Shown here piece by piece: positions 17,064 to 25,486 of a stretch of DNA of 53,995 nt. Each line of letters begins with the position of its first letter. Position 1 is the stretch's first letter. A program made the translations under genes and the position numbers. Under the pieces are notes generated by a model that did not search any database, was not told the origin of the DNA, and worked only from the letters and a program-made list of their open reading frames with translations. Origin of the DNA: Clostridia bacterium (GTDB lineage: Bacteria > Bacillota > Clostridia > Christensenellales > CAG-138); contig QKAN01000124.1 in NCBI GenBank assembly GCA_003246365.1, forward strand, positions 1 to 53,995, in the 5' to 3' direction.

Positions 17064-19253
17064 ATGGATAGAGAAATTAGAATCGCATTGGCGGGCAATC
17101 CCAACAGCGGTAAGACGACGCTGTTTAACAGCTTGACTGGCGCAAATCAGTTCGTTGGAAACTGGCCCGGCGTTACGGTTGAAAAGAAAGAAGGCAAACT
17201 GAAAAAGCACAACGACGTGATTATCATGGATTTGCCCGGTATCTACTCTCTTTCACCCTATACGCTGGAAGAGATCGTTGCGCGTAACTATTTGATTAAC
17301 GAGCGTCCGGATGTAATTCTCAACATCGTTGATGGTACGAATCTTGAACGCAATCTTTACCTCACCACACAATTGACGGAACTCGGCATTCCGGTCGTCG
17401 TTGCGATCAACATGATCGATATGGTGCGGAAAAACGGAGACAGGATTCATATCGATCAGCTTTCCGATGAACTTGGCTGCAATGTTATCGAGATTTCTGC
17501 GTTAAAAGGCGACGGCGTGATGGCAGCCGCAGAGGCGGCAATTCAGGCCGCGAAGCACACAAAGACTGTGCCTTTGCATACGTTTTCAGGCGTTGTGGAA
17601 CACGCGCTGGCGCATATTGAAGAAGCAGCGGTGCATAACCTTCCCGCCGAGCGGCAGAGATGGTATGCCATCAAGATTTTTGAACGGGACGAAAAAGTTC
17701 TCGAGCAATTGAAGATTGATCCGGCGGTTCACGCGCACATCGAAAACGACATAAAAGACGCAGAGAAGGAGCTGGGCGACGATGCGGAAGCCATCATCAC
17801 CAACGAGCGGTATATCTACATTGCCAATCTTCTGCGGGGCAGCTACCAGAAGAAAAACAGGAATGCTTTGACTGCGTCCGACAAGATCGACCGCGTTGTG
17901 ACGAACCGCTGGCTGGCGTTACCGATATTTGCGTTCATTATGTGGGCGGTCTACACGATTTCGATCGGTACCATTGGAGACTGGACGGTCGGATTCATGA
18001 ACGACACGCTGTTTGGCGAATGGATTATTCCGGGCGTCGCCGCTTTTCTGGAGAGCATCGGTTGCGCGGCGTGGCTGGTTAGCCTGGTTGCAGACGGCAT
18101 TATTGGCGGCGTTGGCGCCGTGCTGGGGTTTGTTCCGCAGATGTTGATTCTGTTCCTGCTTCTTGCCGTTCTGGAGGATATCGGCTATATGGCGCGCGTT
18201 GCGTTCATCATGGATCGAATCTTCCGCAAGTTCGGATTAAGCGGTAAATCGTTTATTCCTATGTTAATCTCTTCCGGATGCGGTGTTCCGGGCGTTATGG
18301 CGAGCCGCACCATCGAGCAGGATCGCGACCGGAAAATGACGATCATGACTACTTGCTTCATTCCCTGCGGCGCGAAAATGCCGATTGTCGGCTTGATTGC
18401 CGGCGCGCTGTTTGGCGGCAGTTCCTGGGTTGCAACTTCGGCCTATTTTATCGGCGTAGCGGCTGTGGTCGTCTCCGGCATCATTCTCAAGAAAACAAAG
18501 GCCTTCGCGGGCGATCCGGCGCCGTTTGTCATGGAACTTCCGTCCTATCATGCGCCGGTTGCTTCCAACGTATTGCGCGCTATGTGGGAACGCGGATGGA
18601 GCTTTATTAAACGCGCGGGTACCGTTATTGTCGCGGCCAGTATCGTTATTTGGATTCTCAATTCGCTGACATTTGAGGGCGGATTCCATTATATTGGCGA
18701 CGGCAGCGAAATGTCCGTTTTAAACGTGATTGGCGAAGGACTTGCCGTGATATTCATTCCGCTGGGATTTGGCAGATGGCAGGCGGCGGTTGCAACGATT
18801 CTTGGATTGGTTGCCAAGGAAGAAGTTGTTGGCGTGTTTGGTTCGCTTTCTTCTATGGCGAGTGCGGATTTGGCTATGGAGCTGGTTGAGCAGGGCAGCA
18901 CATCCGGCCTTGCCATCATCGGACAGGAGTTCTTTGGCGGCAGCGCTTTGGCGGCCTACAGTTTCATGATTTTCAATCTGCTGTGTGCGCCTTGTTTTGC
19001 GGCTATGGGCGCGATCAAACGGGAGATGAACAACGCAAAATGGACTTGGGGCGCGATCGGCTATATGTGCGGGTTTGCCTATGTTGTTTCGTTGATCGTA
19101 TATCAGCTGGGTGCATTCTTCACCGGCGGTGGATTCACGGCATGGACTGGCATTGCGATTGCTGCATTGATTGGTTTGCTTTACTTGCTGATGCGCAAAA
19201 ACAGATACGAAGCCGGCACGCTTCGCTCCGGTGTTGTTTTCGCAGAGAAATAA
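17064..19253 (+). CDS. feoB: Ferrous iron transporter FeoB
   Basis: 729 residues, full length. The N-terminal G domain has G1 GNPNSGKT (11-18), G3 DLPG and the guanine-recognition motif NMIDM. A helical spacer domain follows (about 165-275). The membrane part (about 290-715) contains the two Gate-type regions with the conserved cysteine stretches ISSGCGVPGVMASRTI and the FIPCGAKMPI motif. It imports Fe2+ across the cytoplasmic membrane. In the operon with two FeoA proteins and a Cys-rich partner downstream. Expression is likely iron-repressed through the sites at 16463-16539. Confidence 0.97.
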   Translation: MDREIRIALAGNPNSGKTTLFNSLTGANQFVGNWPGVTVEKKEGKLKKHNDVIIMDLPGIYSLSPYTLEEIVARNYLINERPDVILNIVDGTNLERNLYLTTQLTELGIPVVVAINMIDMVRKNGDRIHIDQLSDELGCNVIEISALKGDGVMAAAEAAIQAAKHTKTVPLHTFSGVVEHALAHIEEAAVHNLPAERQRWYAIKIFERDEKVLEQLKIDPAVHAHIENDIKDAEKELGDDAEAIITNERYIYIANLLRGSYQKKNRNALTASDKIDRVVTNRWLALPIFAFIMWAVYTISIGTIGDWTVGFMNDTLFGEWIIPGVAAFLESIGCAAWLVSLVADGIIGGVGAVLGFVPQMLILFLLLAVLEDIGYMARVAFIMDRIFRKFGLSGKSFIPMLISSGCGVPGVMASRTIEQDRDRKMTIMTTCFIPCGAKMPIVGLIAGALFGGSSWVATSAYFIGVAAVVVSGIILKKTKAFAGDPAPFVMELPSYHAPVASNVLRAMWERGWSFIKRAGTVIVAASIVIWILNSLTFEGGFHYIGDGSEMSVLNVIGEGLAVIFIPLGFGRWQAAVATILGLVAKEEVVGVFGSLSSMASADLAMELVEQGSTSGLAIIGQEFFGGSALAAYSFMIFNLLCAPCFAAMGAIKREMNNAKWTWGAIGYMCGFAYVVSLIVYQLGAFFTGGGFTAWTGIAIAALIGLLYLLMRKNRYEAGTLRSGVVFAEK

Positions 19254-19280
19254 CTTGAAAGGAATTGGAGGATATTATTT

Positions 19281-19442
19281 ATGAACTGGCCTACGATAAT
19301 CGTTTCGGCAATCATCGCCACGGTGTTCGTTTGGATTGTTGCCGCATCCATACGAAACAAGAAGAAAGGAAAAACTTCCTGTTCCTGCGGCAGTTCCTGC
19401 GCCGGGTGCGCGTTGAAAGACAATTGTCATTCCCATACCTGA
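19281..19442 (+). CDS. FeoB-associated Cys-rich membrane protein
   Basis: A 53-residue protein beginning MNWPTIIVSAII. One membrane helix (about 4-24) is followed by a basic stretch (RNKKKGK) and a cysteine-rich tail with Cys34, Cys36, Cys40, Cys43 and Cys49 and flanking His50 and His52. This matches the small FeoB-associated Cys-rich membrane proteins found after feoB in Firmicutes. The tail could bind iron or a cluster near the FeoB exit; that role is not established. GGAATTGGAGGA lies 8-19 bases upstream. It is followed at once by the operon terminator. Confidence 0.85.
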   Translation: MNWPTIIVSAIIATVFVWIVAASIRNKKKGKTSCSCGSSCAGCALKDNCHSHT

Positions 19443-19456
19443 CAGATTATCAAGCG

Positions 19457-19496
19457 TTGCGGAGTTCGGTGAAAATCGAGCTCCGCAATTTTATTT
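19457..19496 (+). terminator. feo operon terminator
   Basis: A 12-bp stem (TTGCGGAGTTCG / CGAGCTCCGCAA with one G-U pair), loop GTGAAAAT, then TTTTATTT. A clear intrinsic terminator. Confidence 0.88.
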
Positions 19497-19649
19497 GAGG
19501 AGAAACGTTAGGGTAAATATCTTCAGAAGAACAGTTTTACCCAAGTATGTTGCGAAAATTTGGAAGCAGCGTTATATTTGCTACTGTAAGAATGACAGAC
19601 GAAATAAGAAAATATTTCGAGGGTCTCGGGTTAGCTTCAAATAAAAAAC

Positions 19650-19693
19650 TTGACTTGAACGCACCAGATGCGTATAAATATTGGTGATACCAA
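19650..19693 (+). promoter_or_regulatory. Promoter and operator of the GntR/UTRA gene
   Basis: TTGACT (19650-19655), a 17-base spacer, TATAAA (19673-19678). Immediately downstream is the palindrome TTGGTGATACCAA (19681-19693), covering the start point. The same GGTRATACC core occurs twice before the purine operon, so this is most likely the regulator's own operator (autorepression). Confidence 0.72.
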
Positions 19694-19723
19694 AAAGGCA
19701 ATGCTGTACCTGAAAGGACAATC

Positions 19724-20452
19724 ATGGAAAAGCAACCGCAGCTTTCGGAAGTCACAACACAAAGAATTTTGTATGAAATCAAACATGGTACATACAAAAA
19801 TGAAACCAGACTTCCGCCTGAAGTGGAAATTGCAGCGCACCTGGGCGTGAGCAGAACCATCATTCGCGATAGCTTATCTACGCTGGAGCGCGAAGGATTC
19901 ATCAGTCGTAAGCACGGTGTCGGAACAATTATCAACCGCCATGTGCTTGCGGTTGTTACGCGCATGGATTTGGAAGAAGAGTTTTTTGAAATGATCTCCA
20001 ACACCGGGCGCGCAGCCGGGCTGCAATCCGTAAGAATTTCCCATTCGCTTGCCGACGGAACGCTTGCAAAAAAGCTGAACATTGAACCGGGTACGGAGAT
20101 GATCCATGTTACGCGTGTTGTTACGGCAGATGGATTGCCCGCGATTTACTGCGTTGACAGTTTCGCAAAAACGCTTGTTGTAGATGAAAGTTACACGGAA
20201 GAAAATCTGGAAGAGCCAATTTTTAACTTTTTAAAGAAATATTGCCACTCAGAAGTGTTTATGGATTTAACCGAAGTGAAGGCGATTGCGGCGGAGGGGG
20301 ATGTAGCAATCTGCTTTGGGGTAGCATATGGAACACCGATTCTGTTTATGGATGAAGTTGGCTATGATTTTAAAGGAGAACCGGTTCTGCATTCAAGCGA
20401 ATATTATAATAACGGAATTATAACGCACATGGTATTGCGCAAGAAAATTTAA
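19724..20452 (+). CDS. GntR-family regulator with UTRA domain
   Basis: 242 residues. An N-terminal winged HTH of GntR type (LPPEVEIAAHLGVSRTIIRD then LEREGFISRKHGVGT, about 25-70) is followed by a UTRA ligand-binding domain (about 95-240), making it a HutC-subfamily member. It probably represses the purine uptake/catabolism operon that follows, because the operator core GGTRATACC appears at both promoters. Its effector is likely a purine or nucleoside-derived metabolite (inference). It is separated from the operon by its own terminator. Confidence 0.92.
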   Translation: MEKQPQLSEVTTQRILYEIKHGTYKNETRLPPEVEIAAHLGVSRTIIRDSLSTLEREGFISRKHGVGTIINRHVLAVVTRMDLEEEFFEMISNTGRAAGLQSVRISHSLADGTLAKKLNIEPGTEMIHVTRVVTADGLPAIYCVDSFAKTLVVDESYTEENLEEPIFNFLKKYCHSEVFMDLTEVKAIAAEGDVAICFGVAYGTPILFMDEVGYDFKGEPVLHSSEYYNNGIITHMVLRKKI

Positions 20453-20485
20453 TCAAAAGAAGAGAACGCAACAGATAACTTTGGC

Positions 20486-20524
20486 AAAGACGCCCGGTTT
20501 TGTACCGGACGTCTTTCTGTTTTG
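20486..20524 (+). terminator. Terminator of the GntR/UTRA gene
   Basis: Stem AAAGACG-c-CCGGT / ACCGG-a-CGTCTTT with a TTTGT loop and one internal mismatch, followed by CTGTTTT. Confidence 0.8.
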
Positions 20525-20635
20525 CGCTTGATTCATTAAAGTGGTGGTGCTTTTTCGGCCAATTTGAGTTTACGATGAGTGTTTTGCCATAAGGGATATT
20601 CTTAAAGAAGTATCACGAAAACCGGCAAAAAACTA

Positions 20636-20664
20636 TTGACGAATGAAGAAGCAGAGGATATTAT
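20636..20664 (+). promoter_or_regulatory. Promoter of the purine operon
   Basis: TTGACG (20636-20641), a 17-base spacer, TATTAT (20659-20664). The first operator core begins 10 bases after the -10, so repressor binding would block initiation. Confidence 0.65.
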
Positions 20665-20672
20665 ATACAAAA

Positions 20673-20700
20673 TTGGTAATACCTAAAAAGGTAATACCAA
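20673..20700 (+). promoter_or_regulatory. Double GntR operator
   Basis: Two copies of the odd palindrome GGTAATACC (20675-20683 and 20690-20698), facing each other inside a larger inverted repeat (TTGGTAATACCT / AGGTAATACCAA). They match the single site at the regulator's own promoter (GGTGATACC, 19683-19691). The 15-base centre distance would place two dimers about one and a half helical turns apart. Confidence 0.72.
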
Positions 20701-20735
20701 TTTTGATTTCGAATGTATCGGATATGGGGCGACGA

Positions 20736-20826
20736 GGTATCCTGATGCGCGAATGATGTACCACCACTCTGAACCTAGCTTACAGCGGTATCAAGGCGCA
20801 AGACGCCGTGGTATAGATCATTTTTT
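20736..20826 (+). ncRNA. Candidate structured attenuator leader
   Basis: In the leader of the purine operon, ATGAT-TACCAC (20753-20764, with one bulged base) can pair with GTGGTA-ATCAT (20808-20821, with a three-base bulge), directly followed by six T, as in an intrinsic terminator. The stem encloses a GGCG-CAAGA-CGCC hairpin (20795-20807) and a weak CTG/CAG arm, giving a possible multi-branch junction. The upstream GGTATC (20736-20741) can instead pair with the GAT and TACC of the left arm, a possible antiterminator. It lacks the core sequences of the known purine riboswitch. Could be a new cis-regulator, or fortuitous folding. Confidence 0.35.
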
Positions 20827-20843
20827 AGAAAGAAGGAAATAGA

Positions 20844-21872
20844 ATGAAAATCAGACTAAAAGCCCTCTCAGCATTGGTTCTCGTTGCCATCATGGCGCTA
20901 TCCTGCCTGGCTGGCTGCGCAAAAACCGAGTCCAGCGCTACTGAAACGGCGGACAAACTGAAGGTTGCCCTGATCCTGCCCGGCAAAAAGGACGACGTTT
21001 CCTTTAACCAGGCGATGTATGAAGGCGTAACGGCATATGCGGAAGCGAACAGCGACACGATTGAACTGAAAGTCGTTGAAAACGTATATGAAGTTGCAGA
21101 TATCGAACCCGCGCTGACCGATTTTGCGGATCAGGGATATGATGTTATCATCGGTCACGGCTTCCAGTTCATGGAACCCTTGGTCGCAGTTGCTGAAAAA
21201 TATCCGGATGCGTATTTCCTCCTCGGTACCGGCTATATGTTCCGCGAGAACACTGCCATCTATGATGTGGCGCTCGAATCCGGCGGCTATCTGATGGGCG
21301 TTATTGCGGCGTTGGCCTCTGAAACCGGTAAAATCGGCGTCATCGGCGGTGCGGATGCTTCCGAGATGGTTCGTGGACATGCCGGTTACAAAATGGGCGC
21401 GATGTCTGTTAACCCGGATATTGAAATTCAGGAAGTCTACACGGGCGATTGGAACGATACAGCGGCAGCATATGAAGCTGCTTGCGGCATGTATGATTCC
21501 GGCGTGGATGTCATCTGGCATTCCGGCGACGGTATCGGCCTTGGCGTTGTGCAGGCGGCGGTCGACAAAGACCAGTATGTGCTCGGCAACGTGCAGGATC
21601 AGCTGGCGCTTGGCGAAAACAACGTTCTCTCCTGCGTGCAGTATCATTGGGAAGCTGTAATTGCGCAGATGTTCAGCGATATCGCCGATGGTTCCTTCCT
21701 GACGCTGTCGGATGATCAGAGAATTTTCTGGATCACAATTGCCAACGGCGGCATGGAATACACACCCATCAACGATCCGAAGGGCAGACTGACCGACGAA
21801 GAGCTTGCGACCATCGAAGATACCTTCCAGCAGCTCAAGAACGATGAAATCGAGTGGCCGGCCTGGGATTGA
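20844..21872 (+). CDS. BMP-family nucleoside/purine-binding lipoprotein
   Basis: 342 residues with a lipoprotein signal (SCLAGC, lipid on Cys25) and the BMP/PnrA fold: KVALILPGKKDDVSFNQAMYEG at the start, a central YFLLGTGY block, and a SGGYLMGVIAAL segment. Members bind purine nucleosides at the cell surface. It is the first gene of an operon with a cognate ATPase, two permeases, xanthine dehydrogenase, and guanine and adenine deaminases, so a nucleoside or purine base is the probable ligand. AAGGAAAT lies 5-12 bases before the ATG. A strong hairpin follows the gene. Confidence 0.92.
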   Translation: MKIRLKALSALVLVAIMALSCLAGCAKTESSATETADKLKVALILPGKKDDVSFNQAMYEGVTAYAEANSDTIELKVVENVYEVADIEPALTDFADQGYDVIIGHGFQFMEPLVAVAEKYPDAYFLLGTGYMFRENTAIYDVALESGGYLMGVIAALASETGKIGVIGGADASEMVRGHAGYKMGAMSVNPDIEIQEVYTGDWNDTAAAYEAACGMYDSGVDVIWHSGDGIGLGVVQAAVDKDQYVLGNVQDQLALGENNVLSCVQYHWEAVIAQMFSDIADGSFLTLSDDQRIFWITIANGGMEYTPINDPKGRLTDEELATIEDTFQQLKNDEIEWPAWD

Positions 21873-21910
21873 TCGAAACAGAGCAATGAACCACTAAACG
21901 TTAGAATTCC

Positions 21911-21941
21911 GTACAGCTGCGCCATTGCGGCGCAGCTGTAC
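21911..21941 (+). other. Strong hairpin after the BMP gene
   Basis: A perfect 13-bp stem (GTACAGCTGCGCC / GGCGCAGCTGTAC), loop ATTGC, no T tract. It sits in the same position as the hairpin after the other binding-protein gene (7195-7222) and probably stabilises the upstream mRNA segment. Confidence 0.65.
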
Positions 21942-21969
21942 GAGTTCAAGAGACAGGGAGGACAGCTTT

Positions 21970-23502
21970 GTGGAACAATTTGCAGTGAGCATGCGGGGAA
22001 TCACAAAGATCTTTAGCGACGTGAAGGCAAACGAGAACGTTGATTTTTCGTTGCGTAAAGGCTCGATTCACGGCTTGCTTGGAGAAAACGGAGCGGGAAA
22101 AACCACGCTGATGAACGTTCTGTACGGGTTCTATCGGCAGGAAGAAGGCGACGTTTGGATCAACGGCGTGAAAGAGACGATAGACTCGCCGCAAAAAGCG
22201 ATCTCCTTGGGCATCGGCATGGTACATCAACATTTCATGCTTGCCAGACCGCTTACTGTCGTTGAAAACGTAATGCTCGGCAAAAAATCGCGGCGTGGAA
22301 TTTTGCTGGACACAAAGGAGACCGCGCGCGAACTAGCGGCATTGTCCGACAGGTATCGTATGGGTATTGATCCCTATAGTCATGTTTGGCAGCTCTCGGT
22401 TGGCGAACAGCAGCGCGTTGAGATTTTGACGGCGCTTTACATGGGCGCGAACATATTGATTCTAGACGAACCGACCGCGGTTCTTACGCCGCAAGAGACA
22501 GACGTTTTCTTTCACACACTGCGCGAGATGCGCAACGACGGCAAATCGATTATCTTAATTACGCACAAACTGGAAGAAATCATATCCATTGTAGACGAAG
22601 TCACGGTTTTACGGGACGGAAAAATGATCGGCACGAAATGCGTGGATGAGCACGTAACCAAAGACGACCTGACGAAGATGATGGTTGGACGGGACGTGTT
22701 GTTTCACTTTACGCCGAATACGCGAAAACCCGGAAAAGAAATTTTTCAAATTCGAAATATCAGCGCGAAAAACGGCAAGGGGCTTGTCGCGTTAAGCGAC
22801 TTTTCATTGGACCTGCGCGAAGGAGAAATCGTCGGCATTGCGGGTGTAGATGGAAACGGGCAAAGCGAGCTTTGCGAAGTACTCGCCGGATTGCGAAAGG
22901 TTGAAAACGGCAACGTCGTCTTGGACGGCGAGGACGTTACCAATCGTTCGCCGCGCTTCTATATTGATAAACGCATTTCTTATATTGCAGAGGACAGACA
23001 GAACACGAGCCTTGCGCTGAACTGGAGTCTCAAGATGAATCTTGTGCTCAAAAATTTTGCCAGACCGCCGTTTGCAAAACACGGTCTGCTGCAGAAAAAT
23101 GCGATAGAGTCACATTGGGACGAAATGCAGAAAGCATATCAGATAAAGGCAAACTGCTGCGATGATACGGCGCGCTGTCTCTCCGGCGGAAATCAGCAAA
23201 AAGTTATTTTAGCGCGTGAAATCGAAAGCGATCCGCGCGTACTCGTTGCTAGCCAACCGACGCGCGGATTGGATGTTGGCGCGGCGGAATATGTGCGCCA
23301 GAAACTGCTGGACACGCGCAACAACGGCGCTGCTGTTTTGGTTGTGTCGGCGGATTTGGAAGAGATTTTGCAGCTATCCGACCGCATTGCCGTTTTATAC
23401 GACGGAAAATTGATGGGGGTTTTGCCGGGCGGTTCCGATCCATTTGAGATTGGTGAGCTGATGATGGGGAAGAAACTGGAGGGTGCGCAGAATGAAGCTT
23501 AA
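21970..23502 (+). CDS. Nucleoside ABC transporter ATPase (double NBD)
   Basis: 510 residues with two nucleotide-binding domains in one chain, as in RbsA/NupA-type proteins. The first has Walker A GENGAGKTT (about 37-45) and signature LSVGEQQRVEI. The second has the usual degenerate Walker A (GVDGNGQSE) with signature LSGGNQQKVIL. GTG 21970 is chosen as start because GGAGG lies eight bases upstream. Works with the BMP lipoprotein and the two permeases that follow; overlaps the first permease by 11 bases. Confidence 0.9.
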   Translation: MEQFAVSMRGITKIFSDVKANENVDFSLRKGSIHGLLGENGAGKTTLMNVLYGFYRQEEGDVWINGVKETIDSPQKAISLGIGMVHQHFMLARPLTVVENVMLGKKSRRGILLDTKETARELAALSDRYRMGIDPYSHVWQLSVGEQQRVEILTALYMGANILILDEPTAVLTPQETDVFFHTLREMRNDGKSIILITHKLEEIISIVDEVTVLRDGKMIGTKCVDEHVTKDDLTKMMVGRDVLFHFTPNTRKPGKEIFQIRNISAKNGKGLVALSDFSLDLREGEIVGIAGVDGNGQSELCEVLAGLRKVENGNVVLDGEDVTNRSPRFYIDKRISYIAEDRQNTSLALNWSLKMNLVLKNFARPPFAKHGLLQKNAIESHWDEMQKAYQIKANCCDDTARCLSGGNQQKVILAREIESDPRVLVASQPTRGLDVGAAEYVRQKLLDTRNNGAAVLVVSADLEEILQLSDRIAVLYDGKLMGVLPGGSDPFEIGELMMGKKLEGAQNEA

Positions 23503-24547
23503 TGTGAAAAGCGCAAGCGATAAACTCTTCGGCGCAGTTGGCATGGTGCTCGTAGCGCTGCTCATAGGTGGCGTGCTTGTGATCGTTTCAGGCAACAACA
23601 TGTTTGAAGCATACGGTTCGCTGATTTCCGGCGCATTCGGCTCAAAACAACGCCTTTCTGAACTGTTTGTTAAACTTGTTCCGGTCATGATCATGGCGCT
23701 CGGCGTTTCCATTGCTTACCGGGCACAGCTTTGGAACATTGGAGCGACGGGACAGTTTTTAATGGGGTCGATCGCGGCTTGCGCGGTTGGATTGTATGTG
23801 AAACTGCCGTCTGTTCTGCTCGTTCCGCTAACTATGGTGGCCGCTATTGCTGCCGCGGGCGGTTGGGCGCTGTTGGCGGGATATCTGAAAAACCGATTCA
23901 ATGCGAACGAAGTCATCACGACGTTAATGCTCAACTACATCGCGAATTACTTTTTAGAGTTTCTGGTTTACGGGCCAATGATGGATCCGGAAGGGCAGCT
24001 TCCGCAATCCGCTTTGTTGTCGGAAAACTTGCGGCTGCCGGCAATTTTTTCCGGATTCCGGGTGCACTACGGCCTGGTGATTATGCTGGTAGTTTTAGCG
24101 TTTGTTGTGCTGCTCTGGAAATCTTCATCAGGAATTCGCATCAATCTAATCGGACAGGGTGAGCGCGTTTCAACCTATGCCGGCGTCAATGTAAAAGCTA
24201 CCGTTTTGCTGACCATGTTCCTTTCCGGCGCAATCTGCGGCGTCGCCGGATGGATCGAGACATTCGGTCTGCAATTCCGTATCATGGAAAACCTTGCGGG
24301 TAGCTATGGCAATATTGCTACAGTGGTTGCGCTGCTTGGCGCGCTGAATCCGTTTGGCATCGCCGCTTCGTCGTTTTTCTTTTCCATACTGTTGGTTGGC
24401 GGCGCAAGTATGCAGCGCATGACCGACGTACCATATTCCATAGTGGATGTCATTCAGGGGCTGATTATTATTTTCGTGATTGCGGGAATTGTCGGCCGCG
24501 GAAAAGACGAGAAAAAGCGCCAGGGGAGGAAATGCAAAAATGCTTGA
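23492..24547 (+). CDS. Nucleoside ABC permease 1
   Basis: 351 residues, about eight to ten membrane helices, of the BPD_transp_2 family (RbsC/NupB-like). The segment FNANEVITTLMLNYIA and the cytoplasmic loop GERVSTYAGVN are typical of the BMP-transporter permeases. ATG 23492 with GGAGGG upstream is preferred; it overlaps the ATPase gene end by 11 bases. Forms the channel with the second permease. Confidence 0.88.
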   Translation: MKLNVKSASDKLFGAVGMVLVALLIGGVLVIVSGNNMFEAYGSLISGAFGSKQRLSELFVKLVPVMIMALGVSIAYRAQLWNIGATGQFLMGSIAACAVGLYVKLPSVLLVPLTMVAAIAAAGGWALLAGYLKNRFNANEVITTLMLNYIANYFLEFLVYGPMMDPEGQLPQSALLSENLRLPAIFSGFRVHYGLVIMLVVLAFVVLLWKSSSGIRINLIGQGERVSTYAGVNVKATVLLTMFLSGAICGVAGWIETFGLQFRIMENLAGSYGNIATVVALLGALNPFGIAASSFFFSILLVGGASMQRMTDVPYSIVDVIQGLIIIFVIAGIVGRGKDEKKRQGRKCKNA

Positions 24548-25484
24548 TCAAATTTTAACCGGCGGTTTTCTCGTGAGCCTTCTTGCCAGCACAATTCGTC
24601 TGGCAACGCCGATAATGGTTCCGGCGCTTGGTCAGCTATATACGCAGCGTACGGGCATACTGAACCTTGGTGTGGAAGGTAACATGCTAATGGGTGCAGT
24701 TGCAGGATTTGCAACCGCATATCTTTCGGGAAGCCTATGGCTTGGCTTGCTGGCAGGGATGATCGTTGGCGTGATATGGAGCGGGATTATGGCATGGCTT
24801 TCGATTACGATGAAAGCAAATCAGGTTATAGCAGGTCTTGGCATGAACATTCTCGCGGGCGGGCTTGCCGCTTACTGCTATCGCGTGATATTCGGGGTGC
24901 AGTCGTTGCCGCCGTCCATCACCTGCTTTCAAAGCGTACATATACCTGTGTTGTCTGACATTCCCGTGATTGGCCCGATTTTGTTTCAACACAATCTCTT
25001 GGTCTATCTGAGCTTTTTGCTTGTGCCGCTTACCTGGTTTATCCTCGAAAAAACTGTGTTTGGATTAAAGATTAAAGCGGTTGGCGAACATCCGCGCGCA
25101 GCCGATTCAAAAGGAATCAGCGTGTCGGGAATCCGCTATGCATCAGTGCTAATCGGCGGGTTGTATGCCGGGGCGGCGGGTGCGTTTATGACCATTGCAT
25201 ATCTCAATACGTTTACCGAAGCGGTTATCAGCGGACGCGGGTATATCGCTGTTTCAGTTGTAATTTTTGCCCGGTTTATGCCGGTGCGCTCTATGTGGGG
25301 GGCGTTGTTGTTCGGGTTTGCTTCTGCGTTGCAAATGCGGCTTCAGGCGCTCGGGGTAGACGTTGCGAACCAAATTATGCTAATGCTGCCGTATATCATG
25401 ACAATTGTTGCGTTGATATTCGCCTCCAACAAGGCTGAATTTCCGAGTGCATACACAATACCTTATTCAAGAATGGAACGATAA
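24540..25484 (+). CDS. Nucleoside ABC permease 2
   Basis: 314 residues, about eight membrane helices, NupC-like partner of the first permease. Diagnostic parts include TLRLATPI-type entry (here TIRLATPIMVPALGQLYTQR), LNLGVEGNML, KANQVIAGLGMNI and the loop KAVGEHPRAADSKGI. GGGGAGGA nine bases before ATG 24540 sets the start; it overlaps the previous gene by 8 bases. Confidence 0.9.
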   Translation: MLDQILTGGFLVSLLASTIRLATPIMVPALGQLYTQRTGILNLGVEGNMLMGAVAGFATAYLSGSLWLGLLAGMIVGVIWSGIMAWLSITMKANQVIAGLGMNILAGGLAAYCYRVIFGVQSLPPSITCFQSVHIPVLSDIPVIGPILFQHNLLVYLSFLLVPLTWFILEKTVFGLKIKAVGEHPRAADSKGISVSGIRYASVLIGGLYAGAAGAFMTIAYLNTFTEAVISGRGYIAVSVVIFARFMPVRSMWGALLFGFASALQMRLQALGVDVANQIMLMLPYIMTIVALIFASNKAEFPSAYTIPYSRMER

Positions 25485-25486
25485 CA

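Larger units (their letters stand above)
20453..20843 (+). other. Regulatory region before the purine operon
   Basis: 391 bases without a protein gene: a terminator for the regulator gene (20486-20524), a promoter (20636-20664), a double operator (20673-20700) and a structured leader (20736-20826), each listed separately. The stretch 20525-20635 holds nothing I can name. Confidence 0.6.

Noticed and set aside
20701-20843. A standard purine riboswitch before the purine operon
   Set aside because: GATATGG appears near 20720, but the J2/3 core (TNTCTACC-like) and the paired loops of the guanine/adenine class are absent, so I list only an unclassified candidate leader.
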